NCBI GenBank assembly: GCA_945901125.1
Contig: CAMDKD010000057.1
Span: 1-13,129 of the forward strand
Source: Bordetella parapertussis
Lineage (GTDB): Bacteria; Pseudomonadota; Gammaproteobacteria; Burkholderiales; Burkholderiaceae_C
Direction: 5' to 3'
DNA: 13,129 nucleotides
Below, one piece after another: positions 1-7,598 of this stretch. Under the pieces are notes generated by a model. The model made no database searches. It saw only the letters and a list, made by a program, of their open reading frames with translations, and was not told where the DNA came from. The position numbers were made by a program, and so were the translations under genes. How positions within the stretch are numbered: position 1 is the first letter of the stretch; each line of letters starts with the position of its first letter.

Positions 1-488
1 CCGGTAAAGCCTTTGGCCTTGACCTCTGCTGCCAGTGCGCGCACATCGTCTTTGGTGGTGACCACCGGCTGGTAAAAAGGCGCACGCGAAGCGCGCCAGG
101 TCACGCAATGCGACCAGTACACACGCAATTCATCCCGGATTTTTCCACCAAGCAATTCGTAACAAGGTACTTGCAACACCTTGGCTTTTGCGTCTAGCAA
201 AGCATTTTCTATGGCGCCTAAGGCCTGACCGATGACGCCGCCTGAACCTGGTCGCGTGACGCAATGCAAGTCAGACCATATTTTTTCGTGCTGCATGACC
301 GACTTGGAAATCAAGCGGACACCGAGTTGGCGTATCACCGTCCCTACACCGGGTGAGCCGAAGCCTTCATCGAATTCACTCCAACCGACGATACCTCCTT
401 CGGTCACGATTTTCACGAAGTAGTAGTTACGCCAGCCTGCGCTGCAAGACAGGGTATCAACCGAAGCAATGCGTGCATTTGTTGTCAT
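1..488 (-). CDS. Mandelate racemase/muconate lactonizing enzyme family protein (enolase superfamily), 3' end outside window
   Basis: The minus-strand reading frame opens at an ATG at 488-486 and stays open for 162 codons to the window edge. Residues 1-130 have the N-terminal capping-domain pattern of MR/MLE enzymes: GWRNYYFVKIVTEGGIVGWSE (residues 18-38, shortened reading GWRN...GWSE), then GQALGAIENALLDAKAK (87-103) and a YELLGG motif (110-115). The frame is lost just as the (beta/alpha)8 barrel begins (KAKGFTG), so the catalytic lysines and metal-binding acids lie outside the window. Family members abstract the proton alpha to a carboxylate using Mg2+ and include sugar-acid dehydratases, racemases and cycloisomerases; the exact reaction cannot be assigned. 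A weak GGAAA lies about 9 bases before the ATG. The gene is divergent from the desaturase-like gene, with 107 bp between them. It is also consistent with a galactonate dehydratase-like annotation. Confidence 0.88.
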   Translation of the reverse strand, partial: MTTNARIASVDTLSCSAGWRNYYFVKIVTEGGIVGWSEFDEGFGSPGVGTVIRQLGVRLISKSVMQHEKIWSDLHCVTRPGSGGVIGQALGAIENALLDAKAKVLQVPCYELLGGKIRDELRVYWSHCVTWRASRAPFYQPVVTTKDDVRALAAEVKAKGFT

Positions 489-595
489 AACTATATTTCC
501 AATCTTATGAATGGTCTTGATGAATGATGTTACATTGATCCGATAAGCTTTACACAGCAATATTCAGCAAACGCAAATTACCCTGGATTAAACAG
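489..595. promoter_or_regulatory. Divergent intergenic region with imperfect palindrome at 519-540
   Basis: These 107 AT-rich bases separate the divergent enolase-superfamily and desaturase-like genes and must hold the promoters of both. An imperfect inverted repeat, GATGAATG (519-526), 6 bases, CATTGATC (533-540), matches at 7 of 8 positions per arm. ATGAATG also occurs twice in direct orientation (507-513 and 520-526). The arrangement would suit a dimeric transcription factor controlling both directions. I see no convincing -35/-10 pair, so the assignment as an operator is inference only. Confidence 0.35.
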
Positions 596-1585
596 ATGGA
601 TACAACAACTGATCCGCCGGGAGCAACCAGCAGCTGGGGCAATGCTGAATGGCCCTTACACGGTAATGAAGTAGTGACACGGGAGATGCTTAAATCGCTG
701 CGGCCCAGGCTAGATGGCCCCGCTTTAATCAGACTGGCTGTGCATGCAGCATCGATAGTGTTGACGGGTGTCTTGCTTTGGACGGCACGCGAAACTGTTT
801 GGATGATTTTGCTGATGCCTGTGTTCGGCACCTTGATAGCATTGCTCTTCGGACCATTGCACGAATGCTCGCACGGCACTGCGTTTCGTACTCGGTGGAT
901 GAATGAACTAACCGGGCATATGTGCGGTTTTTTAGGTAACAGGCCTTTTCTGTATTTCCGCTACCGCCACACAGCTCACCACACTTTCACCCAACATCCG
1001 CAACTTGATCCTGACCGTGTACCTTTGTCGCGCTCGCTGTTGATGTATGTATTGGAGATGTTTGGTTATAAATTCTGGAAGATGGTGGTGGACTACCACT
1101 GGCGCGGCTGCCAGGGAAAATTTGACGCCTCCGACTTAAGCTGTATTGCGCCGCTTCAAATTCCCGCTGTGGTACGTGAATTCCGGGTGGTGATGGCCGG
1201 TTACGTTTTAATGTTTGCAGCTGCTTATATGTTGGATCCTTGGGCGCCGCTGCTTTTGATCATAGGACCCAGGATAACCGGCGAAATACTGTTGCGGTTT
1301 CTGCGCATGTCTGAACACACCGGCACCGAAGATTCCCCTGATTTGCTGCGCAACACCCGCACCACCAAAGTGTCCGGAATTCTGCATTATTTTTACTGGG
1401 AAATGCCTTACCACGCAGAACACCATTTGGCGCCCTCCGTGCCATTTCATGCGCTCAAGCGTCTTCATGCAGCGGTCGGTGACAAGGTCGCACACACCGG
1501 CGCGGGCTTGTTTGAAGTGCACATGGGTTTGATTCGCAGCATACGAAAAAATACTTTAGCGGCTGGGCAAACAGACAAGCTATAA
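596..1585 (+). CDS. Membrane fatty acid desaturase/hydroxylase family protein
   Basis: This 329-aa protein has the three histidine boxes of the membrane di-iron desaturase/hydroxylase family: HECSH (89-93), HTAHH (125-129) and HAEHH (273-277), with a further SEHTG (239-243) before the last box. Hydrophobic segments at about 47-63, 68-87 and 197-224 fit an integral membrane protein with the histidines facing the cytoplasm. Family members use O2 and electrons from a ferredoxin or cytochrome to desaturate or hydroxylate an acyl or alkyl chain. No fused electron-transfer domain is present and no ferredoxin gene is adjacent; the only reductase nearby is the one fused to the P450. The PYHAEHHLAPSVPF context resembles bacterial acyl desaturases more than AlkB. 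Substrate unknown. No strong ribosome binding site precedes the ATG. It probably forms an operon with the next two genes (14-bp gap, then a 4-bp overlap). Confidence 0.88.
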   Translation: MDTTTDPPGATSSWGNAEWPLHGNEVVTREMLKSLRPRLDGPALIRLAVHAASIVLTGVLLWTARETVWMILLMPVFGTLIALLFGPLHECSHGTAFRTRWMNELTGHMCGFLGNRPFLYFRYRHTAHHTFTQHPQLDPDRVPLSRSLLMYVLEMFGYKFWKMVVDYHWRGCQGKFDASDLSCIAPLQIPAVVREFRVVMAGYVLMFAAAYMLDPWAPLLLIIGPRITGEILLRFLRMSEHTGTEDSPDLLRNTRTTKVSGILHYFYWEMPYHAEHHLAPSVPFHALKRLHAAVGDKVAHTGAGLFEVHMGLIRSIRKNTLAAGQTDKL

Positions 1586-1599
1586 ATATGTAATTCCAC

Positions 1600-2244
1600 A
1601 TGACCCCCGCCTGCCTACTCATTTGCAATGACATCGCAGACCAGGCTCAAACTCAGTTTGACCATTGGTACCAGACCGAACACCTGGCGGAGCGGCTGGC
1701 TGTGCCCGGCTTTATCAATGCGCGCCGCTATGCCGCTGTGCAAGCCTCTCACCCATGGGCGGCACTCTACGAACTTGACAATATGGCGGTGTTACACAGC
1801 CCCGCCTACCTTGAGCGATTGGCGTATCCAAGCGAATTGACCCGCGCCGTGATGCCGCATTTCAGACGCATGGTACGCAGCGGTTTAGAGCAGCATACCG
1901 ATGTCGGTCAAGGATGCGGCGGCGTGCTCGATATCTTGGTGATGCGAAACCAGATAGCTGCGGCTGTTGCTGACACTTTGATTCACAACTGGTCATTGCA
2001 CCCCTTGTTTCAACGCCTGCGCCTGCTGCACCAACCAGATCAAGCTGTGTCTGTGAACGCCACTGCCGAAGCGCAGTTGCGCGGCGCAGCCGATCAGGCC
2101 TGGTCTTCAGTTTGGTTGCTCGAATGGGCGTCAGACACCAGCGATCAACTGCCGGACACGCAGGCACAGGCGCTGGCGCATGGATTGCCTTTGTTGGCGG
2201 CGCAAGGCGGACGCTACCGCTTATTGAAGGAGATGAAGTCATGA
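1600..2244 (+). CDS. Dimeric alpha-beta barrel (EthD-like) protein, two-domain, function unknown
   Basis: This 214-aa soluble protein has no signal peptide or membrane segment. Residues 20-45 (FDHWYQTEHLAERL, then VPGF and ARRY) match the first strand-helix pattern of EthD-like ferredoxin-fold proteins, in which a W-x4-H motif precedes VPGF. The second half (from about 107, GGVLDILVMRN, to SSVWLLEWAS near 168) may be a second, more diverged copy of the fold; 214 aa is about twice a single domain of 100 aa. Small proteins of this type often sit in gene clusters for breakdown of ethers, aromatics or lipids, but their reactions are mostly unproven. There is no clear Shine-Dalgarno before the ATG, so translation may be coupled to the upstream gene, whose stop is 14 bases away. 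Its TGA overlaps the ATG of the following reductase (ATGA), showing the two are cotranscribed. Confidence 0.75.
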   Translation: MTPACLLICNDIADQAQTQFDHWYQTEHLAERLAVPGFINARRYAAVQASHPWAALYELDNMAVLHSPAYLERLAYPSELTRAVMPHFRRMVRSGLEQHTDVGQGCGGVLDILVMRNQIAAAVADTLIHNWSLHPLFQRLRLLHQPDQAVSVNATAEAQLRGAADQAWSSVWLLEWASDTSDQLPDTQAQALAHGLPLLAAQGGRYRLLKEMKS

Positions 2245-3296
2245 GTCAAAAAACAGCGCTGGTAGCAGGCGCTACCGGCGTGGTCGGGCGCAATCTGCTG
2301 GCGCACCTCGGAATGAATACAGACTGGAATGTGATTGCAGTGTCGCGCAGACCGCCGGATGCGCCCGGCCGCTACACGCATATCGCCATCGATTTACTTG
2401 ATACGCAGGACTGCCGCAGCAAGGCACATTTGCTCAGTGCAGTGACCCACGTGTTTCACGCTGCCTATGTCGAACGCGCCGACAGCAACGCCTGGGTGAA
2501 TGACAACACCGCCATGCTGGTCAACCTGATTCAGGCGCTAGAGCCTGCGGCTGAAGAACTGCAACACGTGCATGTGGTGCACGGCACCAAGTGGTACGGC
2601 AATCACCTCGGCGCGTTCAAAACACCAGCGAAAGAAGACGACCCCAGACACATGCCGCCGAATTTTTATTACAACCAATGGGATTGGCTGCTTGAAAAAT
2701 CTGCCGCTGCGCATTGGACTTGTTCTTCAGTTCGGCCGCACGCCATCAGCGGTTTCGGCATAGGTAACCCCATGAACTTGCCGCTGGTGATTGCCATGTA
2801 CGCGGTGATTTCGCGTGAACTCGGTTTGCCGCTGCAACACCCGGGCACGTCCGGCAACTGGCACGCGCTGTACCAGGCCACCGATGCCACGCTGTTGGCC
2901 AAGGCCATGGTCTGGATGGCCACCGATGCGCGCTGCGCCAACCAGGCGTTCAACATCACCAACGGCGACTTAATACGCTGGGAAAACCTGTGGCCGCAGA
3001 TCGCGGCTTATTGGGGCATGCAGACCGGGGCGCGTCGTCAAATCAACCTGACCCGGATGATGGCCGACAAAGCACCGGTCTGGGACCGCATTATTCAACG
3101 CCACGGGCTGGTAGCGAATCGCTATGAAGATATGGTCTCCTGGCCTTACGGTGATTTTGTGTTCACGCCTGAATTCGACATCATCTCCGACACCGGCAAA
3201 TGCAGGCAGTTCGGTTTTTACGAATTTGCCGACACCGGACAAATGTTTTTCAAGCTATGGGATGAATACCGGCAAGCCAAAATCCTGCCGGGCTAA
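2241..3296 (+). CDS. PRISE-type NAD(P)-dependent short-chain reductase (progesterone 5-beta-reductase/iridoid synthase-like)
   Basis: This 351-aa protein opens with a Rossmann dinucleotide motif (GATGVVG, residues 10-16, ALVAG before it). SRR at 35-37 could bind the 2'-phosphate of NADPH. The PRISE-family signature is present: HGTKWYG (114-120) in place of the usual TGxKHY, supplying the catalytic lysine K117, and NFYYNQWDWL (141-150), where one of Y143/Y144 is the catalytic tyrosine, followed by SSVRPHAISGFG. PRISE enzymes reduce activated C=C bonds (enones, enals), not just carbonyls. The start at 2241 was chosen because AAGGAGA (2227-2233) lies 7 bases upstream; the frame is also open further 5' but that stretch is inside the preceding gene. 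It overlaps that gene by 4 bp. In context it may reduce an unsaturated product of the neighbouring oxidases. Family call secure, substrate not. Confidence 0.88.
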   Translation: MSQKTALVAGATGVVGRNLLAHLGMNTDWNVIAVSRRPPDAPGRYTHIAIDLLDTQDCRSKAHLLSAVTHVFHAAYVERADSNAWVNDNTAMLVNLIQALEPAAEELQHVHVVHGTKWYGNHLGAFKTPAKEDDPRHMPPNFYYNQWDWLLEKSAAAHWTCSSVRPHAISGFGIGNPMNLPLVIAMYAVISRELGLPLQHPGTSGNWHALYQATDATLLAKAMVWMATDARCANQAFNITNGDLIRWENLWPQIAAYWGMQTGARRQINLTRMMADKAPVWDRIIQRHGLVANRYEDMVSWPYGDFVFTPEFDIISDTGKCRQFGFYEFADTGQMFFKLWDEYRQAKILPG

Positions 3297-3480
3297 ACAC
3301 TTGAATGCGCCGTGTACTGTGAGTAATGCGAATAAACGGATTATCTGACCGTTCATAGACCTAGATCAAAGCAAGTGCGGTTTCCAGATTTTGTCTATAG
3401 GCATGAAAGCCAGGCCTGCTTAGGCTGTGACACACAGGCCTTACTTCACAGCCATGCCTGTTGGCTCACAGGAGATTTAA
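3297..3480 (+). promoter_or_regulatory. Intergenic leader of the TonB receptor with nested inverted repeats (3399-3459)
   Basis: This 184-bp gap contains several inverted repeats just upstream of the receptor. AGGCATG (3399-3405) can pair with CATGCCT (3453-3459). GGCTGTGA (3423-3430) can pair with TCACAGCC (3446-3453). CAGGCCTG at 3411-3418 is a palindrome whose AGGCCTG (3412-3418) can also pair with CAGGCCT (3435-3441), which crosses the previous stem and so would be an alternative or pseudoknotted fold. A small CTGTG/CACAG hairpin (3425-3429, 3433-3437) lies inside. The structure ends 11 bases before the GGAG (3471-3474) ribosome binding site. Upstream, AACGG/CCGTT (3335-3339, 3349-3353) is a weak hairpin without a T run, so not a convincing terminator. 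No cobalamin or other known riboswitch was recognised and no strong promoter was seen. Confidence 0.4.
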
Positions 3481-5589
3481 ATGTCAGTGAAATACGGCGC
3501 TATCGCCATCACCATGCTCGTGCTAAGCGGTAAAACCGCCACGGCGCAAGAGTTGAAAGTCCTGTCGCCAGTGGTGGTCACTGGTACAAGGACTGAGCAG
3601 GACAGTTTTGATTTGCCCATGTCGATTGACAAGATCAGCAAGCCGGATATCAGCGACGGTCAACTGCGCATGACTTTGTCTGAAAGCCTGGCGCGTGTGC
3701 CCGGCATCACGGCGCAAAGCCGCACCCAGATGGCGCAGGATCCGCAAATTTCATCGCGCGGCTTTGGCGCACGTTCAGCCTTTGGTGTACGCGGTATCCG
3801 TGTGTATGTGGACGGCATCCCCTTGTCCATGCCGGATGGCAGCAGCAATCAAGGCAGTGTGGATCTGGGCATGATGGATGGCATTGAAGTCATGCGCGGG
3901 CCTTTTTCCGCGTTGTACGGCAGTTCCTCAGGCGGCGTGATACACATGCTCACAGGCGGTAAATCGCAAACCCCGGAGCTTTCGGCGGATGCGCTCTACG
4001 GCAGTTTCAATACCCGGCGCGAGTCCACTACCGCCGGCGGCTCGACCGCCAACTTCGATTACCTGATCGGTATCTCGAATTACCTGTCCGACGGTTACCG
4101 CGACCAAAGCGCAAACGACAAACAGCAAAGCACCGCCAAATTGGGATTCATGCTGTCTGAGTACACGCAGTTAACCACCTTGATAAATTGGTTTGATCAA
4201 AGCGCAGCCGATCCCGGCGGCCTCAAACGCACTGCTGCCAGCCGCGAACCTTCGGCGTTTAGCTCGCCGACGCAAACATTCACCAGCGCCGGATCCACGC
4301 AAGCGAATACGCGCGTCTACCGCAGCAATACCCAGATCGGCTTTAACCTGGAACACAAGCTTGAAGCAGGAGACACCGTTAACCTCATCAGCTATGCGGG
4401 GCACCGGGACAATCTGCAATACCTGTCTACCAGCAGCACCACGACCGTTGGCCGTGCCAGCAGCATTTCCAGGGATTTTTACGGCTTTGAACTCAAGCAC
4501 ACCGGCAAAGGGGTTTGGCGCGATCAGCCGTATGAATTGACTTACGGCTTGACCTATGGCGGCATGCAGGACAACCGTATGGACAAAGCCACCTTGCTCG
4601 GCGAGATAACCGTTGCCGGCGAGGCCAGTCCCACGCGCAATGAAAATCAGTATGCCAACAGTACCGACGTTTATGTGCAAGCCATGTACGCGCTGGACCC
4701 GAAGTGGAACTTGCACGCCGGGATGCGCTATTCATCTGTGAACCTGGAGATTGCCGACAAGGACGGAACGCCGGTGACCGGCAGCGGCTCACTGAATTTC
4801 TCCAAAGTCATACCGGTGGCAGGTCTTGTCTACAAACTCAGTCCTGCGGTCAATCTGTACGCGAATGCAGGCCTGGGCTTTGAAACACCGACGCTGGTTG
4901 AAATCACCTACCTGGACCCGGCATCTTCGTCATCCGGACCGAATTTGACGCTGGTGCCAAGCACCAGCCAAAACTTTGAATTCGGTGTGAAGTCCTTTCT
5001 GTCAGATTCAACCACGTTGAACGCCGCTGTCTTCAGAATCAACACAGAGAATGAAATCGTCACCAAAAAACTGGTGGGCAGCACCGGCAGTTATAAAAAT
5101 GCAGGTCAAACCAAACGAACAGGCTTAGAGTTGAATCTGGACAGCGAACTGCCGCATCACTTTTCCACTCACTTTGCCTATACCTATTTGAATGCCACAT
5201 TTGAGAGCGATTTCATCAACGCCAGCGGTGTCACTGTCTCTTCGGGCAACGTGATACCCGGCACCTACAAGCAGCAGGCTTTTGCCGAAGTAGCCTGGTC
5301 TTACCCAGCAGCCGGCTTCCAAGCCGCGCTCAACAGCGTGTACAGCAGCGATGTGAAAGTCGATGACGTGAATTCAGACAGCGCGGCAGCCTTCAATGTA
5401 TTGAATCTGCGCACCAGTCTGACGCAATACGGCGGCAGGTGGACATGCTCCGAATACCTGACTTGGTTGAATCTGACCGATGTTCAATACATAGGCTCGG
5501 TCAAAGTCAACGACGCCAACTCCCGTTTCTTTGAACCCGCCGCGCGGAGCAACTTTATTGTTGGCGTGAAAGCTGTTTACAGATTTTGA
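3481..5589 (+). CDS. TonB-dependent outer-membrane receptor, YncD/PqqU-like
   Basis: This 702-aa protein has a signal peptide (about residues 1-22, ending in TATA before QELK), a TonB-box-like SPVVVTGTRTE, a plug domain (about 40-155) and a 22-strand barrel ending in the usual terminal phenylalanine (VYRF). The plug motifs ISSRGFGARSAFGVRG, VYVDGIPLSMPDG and VMRGPFSALYGSSSGGV, together with GFETPT near residue 465, NAGQTKRTG and the C-terminal VNDANSRFFEP, resemble from memory the E. coli YncD (PqqU) receptor, and the length matches (about 700 aa). YncD/PqqU imports pyrroloquinoline quinone; this family is broad, so another ligand (siderophore or organic substrate) remains possible. Transport needs TonB-ExbBD, which are not in the window. 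The ATG is preceded by a good GGAG site (3471-3474). It follows the reductase by 184 bp and converges on tctA with only 9 bp between stop codons. Confidence 0.92.
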   Translation: MSVKYGAIAITMLVLSGKTATAQELKVLSPVVVTGTRTEQDSFDLPMSIDKISKPDISDGQLRMTLSESLARVPGITAQSRTQMAQDPQISSRGFGARSAFGVRGIRVYVDGIPLSMPDGSSNQGSVDLGMMDGIEVMRGPFSALYGSSSGGVIHMLTGGKSQTPELSADALYGSFNTRRESTTAGGSTANFDYLIGISNYLSDGYRDQSANDKQQSTAKLGFMLSEYTQLTTLINWFDQSAADPGGLKRTAASREPSAFSSPTQTFTSAGSTQANTRVYRSNTQIGFNLEHKLEAGDTVNLISYAGHRDNLQYLSTSSTTTVGRASSISRDFYGFELKHTGKGVWRDQPYELTYGLTYGGMQDNRMDKATLLGEITVAGEASPTRNENQYANSTDVYVQAMYALDPKWNLHAGMRYSSVNLEIADKDGTPVTGSGSLNFSKVIPVAGLVYKLSPAVNLYANAGLGFETPTLVEITYLDPASSSSGPNLTLVPSTSQNFEFGVKSFLSDSTTLNAAVFRINTENEIVTKKLVGSTGSYKNAGQTKRTGLELNLDSELPHHFSTHFAYTYLNATFESDFINASGVTVSSGNVIPGTYKQQAFAEVAWSYPAAGFQAALNSVYSSDVKVDDVNSDSAAAFNVLNLRTSLTQYGGRWTCSEYLTWLNLTDVQYIGSVKVNDANSRFFEPAARSNFIVGVKAVYRF

Positions 5590-5598
5590 TGCGCAGGT

Positions 5599-7098
5599 TC
5601 ACGTTTGAGCAATGGCAGCGCGGGCCCGCCAGGCTTTCAGCAGCACAGGAACAAACCAGACCAACAGGGTTGACACGCCCAGAAAGGCGGCGATGGGGCG
5701 CGAAAAGAAAGCGCTGAAATCGCCATTGGACTTGATCATGGATGTGATGAAATTTTCTTCCAGCATGCCACCTAGCACCACGCCCAGAATGGCCGGTGCA
5801 ATCGGGAACTCGTTTTCTTCCAGCACATAGGCCAGCAAACCGGCGGCCAGCATCACGCCCACATCAAACAAGGAATTGTTGATGGCGAAAGTACCTACGG
5901 TACAAAACAAAAGAATCACCGGCATCAACACATTGCGCGGTACTTTGAGTATTTTTTTAGCTGCCTTGATGCACAAAATCCCCATGGGCAGCATGATGAT
6001 GTTGGCCATGATGAACAGCAGGAATACGGCGTAAATATTCTGCGGCTGAGTGACAAACAAAGTCGGCCCCGGGTTCATGTTCTTCATATAGAGCACACCG
6101 ATGACGATGGCGGTGATGCTGTCGCCAGGTATGCCGAACACCAACGCCGGAATCCAGGCACCGGCCAGAGCGCTGTTGTTGGCGGCACCCGATTCGACAA
6201 TGCCTTCGACATGGCCGGTACCGAATTTCTCGGGTTCTTTGGAAAATTTCTTACTGATGGCGTAGGACATCCAGGCGGCGATGTCGGCACCGGCACCGGG
6301 CAAAGCACCGACCACTGTGCCCAATGTACTGCCTCGCAAAATCTGCATCGGGTATTTTTTGGCCAGTTCCCATTGACCGGCCAGCACATTGCCTACTTTG
6401 TCAGTCACCAGTTCGGCCGACGGCGCGGTGTCGACCACAAAACGTATCACCTCGGAAATCGCGAACATACCGATCATCAAGGGAATCATGCCTATACCGC
6501 CGGTCATTTCGGCAGAACCAAATGTGAAGCGGGGAAAACCCGCCGGATTGCCCAGACCGACACAGGCGACGAGCAAGCCAAGAAACAAAGTCACCAGACC
6601 TTTGAGCGGCCGGTTAGAAGTGATGAACACTGCGCAAGTCAGCCCCAGCAACACCAGCCAGAAATATTCATAAGAGCTGAACTGAATCGCAAAATCCGCC
6701 AGCGCAGGCGCGGCAAAAATCAACACCAATGTGCCGAACAAACCGCCGACCACTGAAAACACCAAACCGGCCCCCAAAGCCAATTCGGCCTGGCCTTTGC
6801 GTGTCATGGCAAAGGCTTCATCGGTATAAGCGGCTGACGCAGGTGTGCCCGGAATGCGCAATAAACAACCGGGAATGTCGCCGGAAAAAATCGCCATCGC
6901 GGCAGCGGTGACGATGGCGGCAATGGCGGGGATAGGCGCCATGAAAAAAGTAACCGGTACCAGCAAGGCAGTGGCCATGGTCGCGGTGAGTCCGGGCACG
7001 GCGCCGACAAAAAGACCGTACATGGAGGCCAGCACCATGACCAGCAAGGTGAAAGGATCGAACACCATGCCGAAGGCCTGGGAAATAGCTGTCCACAT
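5599..7098 (-). CDS. tctA: Tripartite tricarboxylate transporter, large permease subunit TctA
   Basis: This 499-aa, very hydrophobic protein has the hallmarks of the TctA family and its usual length of about 500 aa. The first half carries GAVPGLTATMA (32-42) and GDIPGCLLRIPGTPASAA (73-90); the second half carries the inverted-topology counterparts GALPGAGADIAAW (263-275) and NNSALAGAWIPALVFGIPGD (306-325). About ten to twelve membrane helices are expected. TctA forms the inner-membrane channel of a secondary transporter that works with TctB and a periplasmic binding protein, usually importing carboxylates with Na+ or protons. The ATG at 7098 is preceded by GAAGGAAAA. It is the last gene of the tctC-tctB-tctA set, 19 bp after tctB, and its 3' end nearly touches the convergent TonB receptor gene. 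Confidence 0.95.
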   Translation of the reverse strand: MWTAISQAFGMVFDPFTLLVMVLASMYGLFVGAVPGLTATMATALLVPVTFFMAPIPAIAAIVTAAAMAIFSGDIPGCLLRIPGTPASAAYTDEAFAMTRKGQAELALGAGLVFSVVGGLFGTLVLIFAAPALADFAIQFSSYEYFWLVLLGLTCAVFITSNRPLKGLVTLFLGLLVACVGLGNPAGFPRFTFGSAEMTGGIGMIPLMIGMFAISEVIRFVVDTAPSAELVTDKVGNVLAGQWELAKKYPMQILRGSTLGTVVGALPGAGADIAAWMSYAISKKFSKEPEKFGTGHVEGIVESGAANNSALAGAWIPALVFGIPGDSITAIVIGVLYMKNMNPGPTLFVTQPQNIYAVFLLFIMANIIMLPMGILCIKAAKKILKVPRNVLMPVILLFCTVGTFAINNSLFDVGVMLAAGLLAYVLEENEFPIAPAILGVVLGGMLEENFITSMIKSNGDFSAFFSRPIAAFLGVSTLLVWFVPVLLKAWRARAAIAQT

Positions 7099-7117
7099 AG
7101 ATAGTTTTCCTTCGACC

Positions 7118-7594
7118 TTACCAGGCCCACGGGGTCAATACACCCCAGGGCAAAGGCACACGCAACAAGGTGTAAAAAGCAAAATGCACCAGCGCGCTCA
7201 AGAGCAGCGACAAGACGGCAGCACGGGCAGGCGCTACTTTCAGATTCACCATCAAGGCCCACATCAGCAACCAGGCTGCCGGTAAAAAGCCAAGGTCTGT
7301 AGAAGCCAGGATATAAAAAACAATACCGCCTGTCAGCAACAGGAAACCAATCAAATGCCGGCTTGAATGCAGCCAATCGGCGGTTTTCAACCAAGGCACA
7401 GAATGTCTTTCCTGCCAGCCGCGGTAAATCAAGACAACGCCGCAAACACCCAGCGCCATTGCAATCAAGCCGGGGAAGAGAGCCGGTCCGACCTGCTGCC
7501 CGGGAATATCAGGGTAGGACTGTATGGTGCTTAAGATCGCAAGACTGATCAGGGTGAGCAACAGGCCGAAGACGGCATCATTGATTTTCATCAC
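7118..7594 (-). CDS. tctB: Tripartite tricarboxylate transporter, small membrane subunit TctB
   Basis: This 158-aa protein has four likely membrane helices (about residues 6-22, 42-58, 80-97 and 103-140 as two closely spaced segments), and the conserved VGPALFPGLIA motif (35-45) and VPLPWGVL near the C-terminus, as in TctB proteins of 140-165 aa. It is the small integral-membrane partner of TctA. Two starts are possible in frame: GTG at 7594 or ATG at 7591; only a weak ribosome binding site is seen, and the stop of the preceding binding-protein gene is 4 to 7 bases away, so translational coupling is likely. The gene lies between tctC and tctA, the normal order. Confidence 0.93.
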   Translation of the reverse strand: MMKINDAVFGLLLTLISLAILSTIQSYPDIPGQQVGPALFPGLIAMALGVCGVVLIYRGWQERHSVPWLKTADWLHSSRHLIGFLLLTGGIVFYILASTDLGFLPAAWLLMWALMVNLKVAPARAAVLSLLLSALVHFAFYTLLRVPLPWGVLTPWAW

Positions 7595-7598
7595 AAGC

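Noticed and set aside
2112..2240. Longer N-terminus for the PRISE reductase
   Set aside because: The extra codons lie inside the upstream gene in another frame, and the Rossmann motif plus AAGGAGA site support a start at 2241.
3297..3480. Cobalamin riboswitch before the TonB receptor
   Set aside because: I could not find the B12-box core or the expected long conserved structure; the region is only 184 bp and its repeats are of a different kind.
4171..4716. 181-codon minus-strand open frame inside the TonB receptor gene
   Set aside because: Its translation lacks any family motif, and the opposite strand encodes clear barrel sequence throughout.
6211..6756. 181-codon plus-strand open frame opposite tctA
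   Set aside because: Composition is rich in His/Gln/Arg with no recognisable domain, and tctA motifs cover the same bases.
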